Shown: in pieces, positions 36,501-64,000 of the stretch
Layout: every line of letters begins with the position of its first letter
How positions within the stretch are numbered: the first letter of the stretch is position 1
From: Hofstenia miamia
Lineage: Eukaryota > Xenacoelomorpha > Acoela
DNA: 64,000 nucleotides
Direction: 5' to 3'
Assembly: GCA_004352715.1 (NCBI GenBank)
Contig: SCFE01000022.1
Span: forward strand, 857,161-921,160
The notes under the pieces: model-generated
Database searches by the model: none
What the model saw: only the letters and a program-made list of their open reading frames with translations
What the model was told of the DNA's origin: nothing
Position numbers and translations under genes: made by a program

Positions 36501-38335
36501 AGCACACAAATAGCTGATTATAAGTGTACAATAAATATAAGAATATCATATCCTAACCCTACAAGTCATACAGCATATGCTTTCACAATGCATAGCTATT
36601 GCAAATTTACAAAATGAACTTAACTGCACATAACCTCAAATACGTATATCTAGCAAAATATTTGTTAAATTTTAAGAAAGAATGAAAAATTAAAAAGGCA
36701 GGAGCATATATTCGAAAAAAAAAGTGAAAATTAATTATATACGCTGCATCGGATGATGTAGTTTGAACATACCGAATGCAATGCACGGCAGTGATTTGGA
36801 TAATCTGGTATGAAGGTTGGGTTTTTAATGTTCTTGACGCGTGGGTAACTTTCTAGTCAGAGGGTGGTTAGGATTAATGGATATTTTATTGTACATTTGT
36901 CTCATTCCAAACTATTGTCTTCTATTGGCTTCAGCGTGCTTATGATAAAAAATCTAAGTGCACTTTTTTGTAGAGTCAATCTTCGACAAAGAGGTTTTTC
37001 GACAGAAGCATTGAAAGCTATCAACAGGATGTATTAAAATGTTAATTAATCTGCGCATGCAATTACCTTTAATCTTTGTGATAACCATATTTAAAAACAG
37101 TTAGAAAACTTCCAAAAATTTTCTAGTGCAATCCAATTTTAAAACGAAAAAATTTATTTGAATAAATGCATTACAGGAATCACAAAGAAAAAATCCAAAC
37201 TATGGATTAATTACAAAGTCCAGGATTTATTGCGACTAACAAATCAGAATATGAGAAATTTACTCAGCATTCTAGTAGAGAATGTTCTTTTGCACAAGAA
37301 AGTTAAGAACATATCAAACATTGAATACGATATGTCATATACGAATTTATTGACTTTGGCAAATCAAAACTCTGAATAATCAATTACAATATTTCTATTT
37401 CAGAAAGAAATTTATTTCAATTCCAATGATTTTTATTAAAGATTCAAACGAATAAAATGGAACCAACGTGTTTGAAATGTTAATTGATTGTCTAAATAAT
37501 CTTGGAAAACATTGTGGATTTGATTCAAAGCAATATCATTCAACTATCTGCTCTCCATATGATTTTTCAAGTTGAACATCATATGAAATGTAATACTTTT
37601 ATAAAATTCATCATTATCACTTTGTTCTGAAAACTCTTGTGTTGAAGCATTGAGAACGAGGCATACTTTAACATCAGTCGGTAGTTGTTATTTATTGGCC
37701 AGATCACGCGCTTTTCGTGTTGACTAGTTGTTTTCATGTTTGTAAATATTGTAAATACGCATTGTATATAAGACATCCAAGCGTCTGTAAACACAGAAAG
37801 TTTAACCGTGTTCTCTTGTTCGTTAAAATCACTGTTGCTCTAGTATATGTTCACCTCAGCGACCTTCTGCTTTGTCACTATGTCCTCTGGTAAAGTTCTC
37901 TCTAGATTCAACGCAGTGATTCTACTGATTAATGTTATACGCAATACTTGGATCCCGGACTCGTCTCGCATTCGCTATTACATTTTCTGTGTTTAATGGC
38001 TAATTTAATTGTAAACTTGAATTTTATATTTAAGGAATAGTTTAGATCTTATAGGTAATTATTGTAGAAATGCTTCATTATTTTGATTTTTGCGATGTAG
38101 TTGCAAATACGTACTCATATTTATCATAGATTTGAAATTCTATTATATATTCTATTTTACTCCAAAAATGAACTAGCATATATCCACTTATCTAGCGAAT
38201 AGACTTCCTTGCCTAAGGTTCAACAATGAATGATTTAAAGAAAAGAATAATTACACAGTAATTTTTTTTATGGTTGGAGATGGTTAAACGGTAAGATTTA
38301 TTTTTTTGCTTAATTAACAATCATATGCATTATTG
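33524..38335. other. No gene recognised; includes a 775-N gap
   Basis: N at 33854-34628 lies between short TA runs, so it hides a microsatellite or more. The rest (34629-38335) is AT-rich without a convincing frame; the 60-110 residue frames at 36375, 37158 and 37579 have no known motif. A short tandem duplication (ATGAGTCATGATGAGTCATG) lies at about 35811-35831. Confidence 0.5.
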
Positions 38336-40125
38336 CAATTGAATTTAAATGACAAAAATGATATCTTACTTTGTAAAACTGATGAAGATGCAAATATTAC
38401 AGCAAGAGCACTTGGTAAATTGAGGAACATAAACATAAAAATCAATCAAACTTATGCCAAAAATCAAGATTACAAATATACCTTTATATGAAGAGAGTCA
38501 AGCAAATTTTATTGCTATAAACAAACAAAACAAATACTACAAACTACTATACATGTATATTTACAAAATTAAAAATATGCACACTTACTTAAAGGGCGTA
38601 AATTTCAAATGTTAAATGAAATCTGTCCATGCGCTTAGTTTGTTTGATATTCCTAAAAGTGATTGTTTGGATAATAACTTTAAGGAATTTAAGTCTAAAC
38701 TATTAGCTGATAATGAAAATATTTTCAAGGATTTTGAAATGCAACATTGTGAATTTATATTCAGCAATGTTAACAATTATAGCAAATGCAAAGAAACAAT
38801 AATGAAGGTTTCAGCAAAATTGAGACATGTACTGATTGGAAAAAAATTAAATCTTGGTTTTGGAATTGTTCGTACTTTTCATCATTATGTAAGAAAATGT
38901 AGTAACTGTGGTGAATTTGGTTATTCTACAAAGGTATGTGCAATGAAAACATCTAACTGTATGTACTGCATGGATAATCACAACTATAAGAATTGTCCAG
39001 TTAAAAATGTTAAGGAAATGCATAAATGCATCAACTGCAAAAATTCAAATATGTTTAAGAAATCACATAGTAACCATAANNNNNNNNNNNNNNNNNNNNN
39101 NNNNNNNNNNNNNNNNNNNNNNNNNNNNNNNNNNNNNNNNNNNNNNNNNNNNNNNNNNNNNNNNNNNNNNNNNNNNNNNNNNNNNNNNNNNNNNNNNNNN
39201 NNNNNNNNNNNNNNNNNNNNNNNNNNNNNNNNNNNNNNNNNNNNNNNNNNNNNNNNNNNNNNNNNNNNNNNNNNNNNNNNNNNNNNNNNNNNNNNNNNNN
39301 NNNNNNNNNNNNNNNNNNNNNNNNNNNNNNNNNNNNNNNNNNNNNNNNNNNNNNNNNNNNNNNNNNNNNNNNNNNNNNNNNNNNNNNNNNNNNNNNNNNN
39401 NNNNNNNNNNNNNNNNNNNNNNNNNNNNNNNNNNNNNNNNNNNNNNNNNNNNNNNNNNNNNNNNNNNAGAAGAATTGAATCAACATTAGAAAGTATTAAA
39501 ATATGTTAACAACATCATTCAGGAATCACCAAAAATGAAATATTTGGGAGTAGTAATTGATAATAAATTGAATTTTGAAGATGAGGCAAACATCATAAAG
39601 AAAATGGCGTATGGTATAAGATCAATTCAAAAAATTGGAAAGTTTATACCAATAGAATGGAAGGTAATACTCTTTCGATCACTTGTTTTATCCCATTTCT
39701 TGTACTCATCTTGTTTATTAACGAACTTAAATAAAAAAGCAAAGTCGAAGTTAGAGAAAGTATTTAAATGGGGAATAAACATAATTAGCAACAAAAATAA
39801 AAAAGAAATAATGTGTAAATATCATCTAAGATCATTAGAAGCTCTTCAAAATATTAGATGTTTATCGATATTTTGGAAAAGAAAATCGAACATTTCTAAT
39901 CATCTAAATCAAAGAACAATTACATTTGGTAAAACTAAGTATAATAGAAAAGTAATTAAGAACGGATTCCTAAATTATTCAATATCACTATGGAACAAAC
40001 TGGATTACAGTACAAAAAGTGAAAAAATTTTTACAATATTTAAGAAGAAGTTGAAAAACATGATTACACAACAAAATATCAATTATCTGACTAATTATAG
40101 AATAAGATGTGCAACTCAAAAATAA
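38336..40125 (+). pseudogene. Non-LTR retrotransposon with zinc-knuckle ORF1, gapped
   Basis: Left part is an ORF1 protein: 38336-38600 in broken frames, then a clean frame from 38616 to the gap at 39079. It carries Gag-like zinc knuckles CSNCGEFGYSTKVC (His changed to Tyr), CMYCMDNHNYKNC (intact C-x2-C-x3-H-x4-C) and CINCKNSNMFKKSHSNH. After the gap, 39535-40125 is a 196-residue frame starting MKYLGVVIDNKLNFED. That is the LGV-x2-D region after the RT palm, followed by the LINE C-terminal domain (FRSLVLSHFLYSS, LRSLEALQNIRCLSIFW, SISLWNKLD). The second frame ends at a normal TAA. Endonuclease and most of the RT would have to lie in a 388-N gap too small for them, so the copy is probably internally deleted or the gap size is wrong. 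Confidence 0.8.
39080..39467. other. Assembly gap (388 N) inside the LINE
   Basis: Left edge lies in ORF1, right edge just before the RT C-terminal part. Confidence 0.95.
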
Positions 40126-40889
40126 GTAAAAATATTTATTAAGTTATGTGTAATTTATAAACTTAACCAAGAAAAAAACATTTACTGTCATAACTAAGCT
40201 CATATAAAGAAAGTTGCATTATTTATGTTCTTACTAAGTTTGTAAACTTAATACAAGTTAATGTACATGAGAACTTAAATATATGTTATTGTTGTTGTCT
40301 ATTAGGCTAACATAGCTTCCAAAAAAATCAAATTTTGAAATTTGCAATATTTTGAAGAAAGAGATAAATCTAACGCAATACGTATTTGATACTAAATTAT
40401 AACTTACGCTTACAAAAAATCCAATAAAAAAATTGCAATTACCATGGAACATTATCAACATGTTGATAGTAATTAGAAAACAACAATCAGTTGCAATAAT
40501 CCAATAATGTGTACCATTAGAATGACCATCTTAGCAAAATCTCTGTTTGAATTCTTCAGTACTTCAATAAATTTATTCATTGCCATTTTCAAATTTAAAA
40601 AATATGTCTCTTACAACAACTTAGGTAGATATAATGTATATTCATATTCATCTTTTTTGTTTAAACTAGGTTATATTAATTCAATGAAGATTGATTTCAT
40701 GATACTAAGTAGATTCTTGATAGTAAATTCTTGAGACTTTCCAATGTTGCAATTAATTGAATATACTACTTTGGAAAAGTTTTAATCTTGGTTTCTCTGG
40801 TACTATGAAATAGCACATACTGCAACGAAGTCTTCATCAGCTGGAGTAAAAAGGAACATCTTCATGGCTAACTACCACACGAAATCTTG

Positions 40890-41090
40890 GCTTCTACTTA
40901 AGCAGGGATGAATTTCGAGATGCAATCAGTCTTTGCTATAATTGGCCAATGATGCGATTATCATGAACATGTATGAGCTTCAAATAATGCAGTAAGAAAC
41001 TTAGAAACTGAATTTTTATCTACAGTTTGCAAGGATGTTTCTATAGAGCCTTCATTAATAGAACTTACTGAAGAAGAAAAAATGAAATAA
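40890..41090 (+). pseudogene. Retroelement C-terminal relic
   Basis: Broken frames read RDEFRDAISLCYNWPMMRLS and, further on, LETEFLSTVCKDVSIEPSLI. From memory, the FRDAL-x-LRYGW ... LLKEVCHDVAVEPSL order occurs at the C-terminus of some animal non-LTR retrotransposon proteins. No upstream domains are visible; AT-rich DNA without a clear gene lies on both sides (40126-40889 and 41091-41426). Confidence 0.45.
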
Positions 41091-41426
41091 ATGGAAACAT
41101 CGAAGATAATTCTTGACTTGACATATCATGTAGATCGCTTTGGGCACCATTACAAAAATCCATGTTTGATGTATAGATTACAAATCCCAATGCGCCATCA
41201 TAGTAAAACAGTTGCTCAAATTTTATCTGAACACGTGGCTTCCAAGAAAAGAGTATACAAATATGGTGTCCAAATAAATCATTAGAGACCCAAAGATTCC
41301 TGAACACAATGTAAACAAACGAATACACTCATTCATTACATATTTTATTGGCTTATATCTTGTAAAATTAGTGGTTACTTTCTTTTGTAAAAAAAATGAA
41401 AAGAAAATTGAAAATTAAAAAACAGG

Positions 41427-41547
41427 TTAACCCTTCAATGAACTACCTAATGGGTAGTTTAAATTTGAGTAGATATTGTTAAGATTGATATTTAACTGAA
41501 AAAAATAGTTAAAATTAAAAACTTCTAAGTAGAAAAGTTGAGGTTAA
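41427..41547. mobile_element. piggyBac-like MITE 3 (short)
   Basis: TTAA at 41427-41430 and 41544-41547. Ends CCCTTCAA on the left and TTGAGG on the right are an imperfect inverted pair. A subterminal palindrome AACTACC-TAATG-GGTAGTT lies at 41441-41459, at the same place as in the elements at 13294 and 20027 but with different arms. Confidence 0.55.
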
Positions 41548-41825
41548 TCATGTATTGACTGAATAATAACAATGCAAATCCATTTCAAATTACAAAATTA
41601 AGTATTTCAATCACGTAAGTATTGCACAATTACTGTTTAACCGCTTCACGAACAAGTTATTGACACGTTTGACGCATCAATTTATCTGATATTGCAAAAA
41701 GAACACACCAATAGCACAAAACTAAAAATACACTAGCCACAAAAATATTAACACTACAAAAATATCATTTCTAATAAAATAAATTCTTTAGCAGCATCTT
41801 CCTCGAACTAAATTACAACAAATTA

Positions 41826-41829
<4 letters not shown>

Positions 41830-41856
<27 letters not shown>

Positions 41857-41965
41857 NNNNNNNNNNNNNNNNNNNNNNNNNNNNNNNNNNNNNNNNNNNN
41901 NNNNNNNNNNNNNNNNNNNNNNNNNNNNNNNNNNNNNNNNNNNNNNNNNNNNNNNNNNNNNNNNN

Positions 41966-41996
<31 letters not shown>
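41830..41996. repeat. (TA)n tract containing a 109-N gap
   Basis: TA alternation on both sides of N at 41857-41965; an unresolved microsatellite. Confidence 0.95.
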
Positions 41997-41998
<2 letters not shown>

Positions 41999-42279
41999 TG
42001 TTCCTATAGCAAGTTTCTAAATTGATTCTTCGAAGAATTCGTCTCAATGAGATTACAAACTTCTAGAAACGTATCAAACACTCAGTTATAAGACATTTAA
42101 TAATCCACTGCAATGCTTAGGTATATTCATTTTCATTTTATGCAAATGGTAAATTCACAATACATTTTATGAATTATCAAAAATTTTTTAAATGCAAAAA
42201 GTCCAAAGTAATAGAAGCATAATTCAATTCATTACACTAGACTTTGTTGCATGCCTTTCCATCATTAAATTTCATTTTC

Positions 42280-42710
42280 TAAAATTTAAGTTTGTTGTTT
42301 CTGAAGATATTGAAGTAAATCGAGATTCAGACTATACTTTAGCGAAGATTAATGATTTACTGATTATAATAAAATTTTTTTGAAAATGAGAACAAAGACT
42401 ATATCAACATTTTACACAATTCACATTCTGAATTATTTGAAATTCATTAAAAACAGACTATTGGAAAAAGGTGGTTTTCAGGCCGCAACTTTTTAAACAG
42501 AAATGCTGGATTGATTTTGAGTTAGAGCATGATCGTCTTGAAACACCTTGGAGTGAACAGGGATATTTTCCAAACGAATTTAGCAATGAACTAATAAAGG
42601 TTTGTTGTAATCCTAAGAAAAACTTCATAGCTGAGTTGTATAAAATTATAAATCTGACTCTTGAAAATAAATTTATCAAGTCTTTTCGAGATTTTAACAC
42701 CAATTACTAA
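42280..42710 (+). other. Possible coding exon(s) of unknown gene, plus strand
   Basis: The frame ending at 42710 reads as ordinary soluble protein (for example CWIDFELEHDRLETPWSEQG and FIAELYKIINLTLENKFIK) and is preceded by a plausible splice acceptor TTTTCAG at 42474-42480. About 100 bases upstream another protein-like stretch (VVSEDIEVNRDSDYTLAKIN, near 42295-42354) follows AAATTTAAG. They could be the last exons of a host gene running towards the kinase gene from the opposite strand, or transposon debris. I recognise no family. Confidence 0.3.
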
Positions 42711-43426
42711 AATTATTTGTTTTTTGTGAAACTAATCCGAACATGGATCCGAACTTGATCAATTCTGCTGTGATTTATTCATTACGTTTATTTTATCAAT
42801 TCCACATTCGATACGAAGACAAAAACATATATCATTTTTCATTTTATCTATACTTTCAGGGCAGGGGAAGTATATTGAGATTATATATTTGGGAAATCAA
42901 TAGTGCATTGCATCGCCTTGCACTGCGAAGATCAAAGAAATGCTCGCTACACTAAGCTCGTCAATTAATGAACCGCGAGACTCGGACGTAATGACGAAGC
43001 ACTAACGCAATAAAAATCACTTGTATCAAGTTGTATTCAACGTCATTGCATCAATTGTGAGATTGTAAAGCAATCAATCAAAAGACAACGAAAATCTAGC
43101 AGCATGGAATACTTTATGAGATTAGAAATATACATGTGCTATAGATCATTAGTATAATTGAATAGATTTGATGACCTCTAAAATAGCAAAAATAGCATGT
43201 CACGATGGTTGTCAAAAACGAAAAATCATCAATGTATACAAAAGGCTTCAGCAAAATTCTTCATTACCATGGCTTCGTCAAAGCCCAATTTAAAGGTCGA
43301 AAAATAAAATAGTTTTATCATTCAAAAATGATCAATTTCATTTCACTATGAGAATTGGGAAGTCTTCAAAATAATTATTTGATCATCAAAAAATTGTTAG
43401 GTAAACGTAATTATTACCATTTCACT

Positions 43427-61139
<17,713 letters not shown>

Positions 61140-64000
61140 TCACAACTAAAATGTGTAGGTCAACCTAATCGTGAAAATTCATAAATTACTAGATTATTGG
61201 TTCCAAAACTTCAACATTACTGAGCCAGCTATTTGACAGCATTGTTACCTAAATCTGATTGGCAAATGCTAAATGCAGAAAGTTTTCTTGAGTTAGACCA
61301 AAGCTTTCAAGTCAAGTTCAAGCTTTGTTCATCTGATATGTTTCAAAGAAATTTATATTATATTATTGAATGAATAAAACTAGTTCTTTAAACTGAATTT
61401 TCTATTAGCCTAGACAATTAAAATCAGGAAATGCAACCAAGTGATTGTAAAGAAATGTTATAAATATTAATAGTCATTTTTGCATTTAATTGATACTCTC
61501 AAGCTCTGTTTCATTTTCAAATAGAAATCTAAGGATTTGTGCACTTTTTCGAATAATCTAGCTAATTTTAAATGTTAGCTCATTTTTGTGTGTTATTAGT
61601 ATACTTACTGCATCCTAATAACATAGTTATTTTGGCAAGCCTAACAATTAAAATTCTTGTATAGGACAACACAGTCAGTTTAATGTGAAAAATTATAGGC
61701 TAAATCCTGTTGGATATGTCAATGAAATGCTATTTTTTGGCTTCAAGGTATTTGGCACATTAGATTTAAAGTTTGGATACACACTCACAATATTTCAAAA
61801 TTCTGTATTCTAGTGGAACTACTAAAATGCAGGAATGTCATTAGAAAATTGGATTTCATCACTCATTATTACAAGGTTAATTCTAAATTACGTGCAAAAT
61901 AAGCATACTTATGAAATGTGCATTAAAAATAATAAAATAAATAAATAAAAAGATAATATACCAAGCATTGATGTTTGTAAAATGTGGAACAGGTCATTTC
62001 ACAGAAACAGCAAATTCTTTTAATGATTCTTAAGACTAATACAAAAACTTAAAAAATACAGAAGAATACCATTGAAATCATTAAATATTGATTTTAAATC
62101 TAAACAGAGTTTTGGAGAACTGCAAAATATATTCATAGTGCAAGCAATGACAAACAATTATAACACTCATTTACAATCATTTATTTGCAATTCTGAATCT
62201 TAATGATGTAAAGAGAATTGAAAACTTATTGAAATACAAATGACCAAAATACCTTTTTTAAATACAATACATATTAAAAAAATCCGAATTTTTAAACTTG
62301 AATATTTGAGAAACTTAAAAATAAATCATTAAATATGAAACTCAAACTCCCTCAAAATTCAATGAAAATGGAGTAAGCATACACTACCAGGAATGATTTA
62401 TATCATCATCTGTATGTGAGATAATAGTATGATCCAAAATTTATTTGTGTACATCTTTGCATCTACAGCTTATCTATACTAGAATTCATTTATAAATTAT
62501 CAACAATGAATTTGATATACAATTCATAATATTACTTTTCCAAGCATATGAAAATCTTCTTTGTGATACCCTCACTGCCAGGAGTTGAAAATTTGCTACT
62601 TTACTTTATTAGTGATCAAATTATTGGCCAAAGCAGAGTGAAGCCCCATTAAAATTTTTGAAAATATAGAAAAAATGGACGTTTGAAATGCTTTTGACAC
62701 TATATAGAGCAGAGTTATAGGTATTGAATTTACAAAAACTATTTTTACATGCTGATTTTGGCTTTAGCTTTATTGTGCAGGAGGGGTTGTTTGACATTAC
62801 TCAATGATGATTTTGTACAAGGTCATAATTCTAACTAGCATTGTACAACCAAGATGAATTGTTGTTAAGTCTTAAAATTTAGTCCATCTGAGTATTCTGG
62901 CCAACAGTCAGCCTATAATCATGTTTTCAATGCTGATGACTGCATACATCCATTGTTTAGAACCAACCTACCATAATGTGCACATTATTATTATAGTCTC
63001 TTGCAACAGAGATGTCTTAAACAGATCTGTAAAAATTCTAGAGCTTGAGCTCTGAAAAAATTCCTGGCAATGTGCCTGTGTGTTATTCACATTACCAATC
63101 TATTTTTATATAATGTTATAATGAAATGCTCCCTCAGATTCTCACAAACAATACTGATTCCCAATCAAATACTGATAAACTGAGAGCTGAGCTTGCAATA
63201 TTTGTTACAAAGAGAAGTGTTTCTCAAACTTTATGCAAAAACAATATGAAATTCCTCTTTCATGCTTATCAGTCATCCACATTTTCATAATAGATTTTTG
63301 CAAAGAAAGGTTTGTGGCAGTATTTGCCAAGTAGAATATTTTGCAAAGAATCAAACTGCAAATAGTGCATATTGCAAACAAGGAATAGTTATTGAAATTA
63401 TAAAATATAACAAAATAGCTTACAAAAATCTATAAATAAAAGCAAATGTATTTGTAGCATTTTTTGCAAAAAAATAAAGTGCAAGTAAACTATTTACAAT
63501 TGTCATTTTATATTGCTTTGATTGTGTTCATTTAGAAACTTGAAATTCTCTTTAAAATGTTGTAAAAATCATTTGTCTTAAGCTTCTGTTTCTTCTTCAA
63601 TTATAATTTTTATTACTTTTAGCAAAATTTAATAAAAAATCCCTTAGCTCAAATACAAAATATAAAAATTTAAACTTGGATTAATCAATAAAATCCACAT
63701 AGAAATCTGATTAAGGCATGGTACATGCACTAAGGCTATTAAACATGATTAATGAAAACTATTTATGTTTTGGAAAAATGTAAACTTGCTTTACTACATT
63801 AAATCAATAATGTACTTTGCCATTTCTTTTATCTATATTTGAAGGTGTCATATATTATTGACTTGAGATTGTAGTAAGCTTTTTTTAATATATTAAAAAG
63901 GAAATTTCGAAATTTCATTAAAAAAATTGCCTATTTATTTAAATTAAGCATTAAATTTTATAAAATTAAAAGTGTAATTTATATATATAATTCTGCATTA
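61140..64000. other. 5' flank of the kinase gene, nothing recognised
   Basis: AT-rich DNA upstream of the kinase start codon on the minus strand. It probably holds its 5' UTR and promoter, but I can fix neither: TATA-like words are everywhere. No long frame, no inverted ends, no tandem array. Confidence 0.4.

Overview
The window is nuclear DNA of an animal. It is very AT-rich, full of microsatellites and mobile-element remains, and broken by nine runs of N plus two single Ns. Genes are split by GT-AG introns and no operon-like clustering is seen. The recognisable host genes (a PSKH1-type kinase, a cytosolic sulfotransferase, a rhodopsin-class GPCR) and the transposon set (mariner/Tc1, hAT, piggyBac-like, Harbinger-like, P-element/THAP, LINEs, Gypsy, Penelope) fit an invertebrate metazoan. 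I cannot name the species or phylum from the sequence.

Layout. 1-9 kb: AT-rich DNA with a truncated hAT-type MITE and GC-richer repeat scraps. 9.06-10.02 kb: remains of a THAP/P-element transposase. 12.3-15.8 kb: Tc1 relic, microsatellite, piggyBac-like MITE, a dispersed repeat and a hAT MITE. 16.5-17.5 kb (minus): intact single-exon GPCR. 18.6-19.2 kb (minus): mariner-family transposase with one in-frame stop. 19.6-21.7 kb (plus): Gypsy gag-protease remnant split by two younger MITEs. 22.1-27.5 kb: dispersed repeat carrying a foldback Harbinger-like MITE, a TA-flanked MITE, a degenerate sub-repeat field, a 1000-N gap and a further DNA transposon. 27.7-31.6 kb (plus): LINE tail and a decayed LINE. 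32.6-33.5 kb (minus): intact sulfotransferase. 38.3-40.1 kb (plus): another LINE interrupted by a gap. 43.4-61.1 kb (minus): a PSKH1-like kinase gene in five coding exons, which join in frame to 381 residues. Its introns measure 40, 1957, 4506 and 10064 bases. The three long ones hold LINE, Penelope, Tc1, hAT and other mobile debris. 61.1-64 kb: AT-rich flank with nothing recognised.

The three host genes show no sign of working as one pathway: the kinase is a predicted membrane-anchored regulatory Ser/Thr kinase, the sulfotransferase a soluble PAPS-dependent enzyme with an unusual cofactor loop, and the GPCR an orphan receptor. I found no convincing new biological system. The most interesting signals are the 40-base intron in the kinase gene, three TTAA-flanked elements with subterminal palindromes (different arms in each element, and the same arms twice inside each of the two larger ones), a hammerhead-like hairpin at the 3' end of a Penelope element, and the altered cofactor loop of the sulfotransferase.
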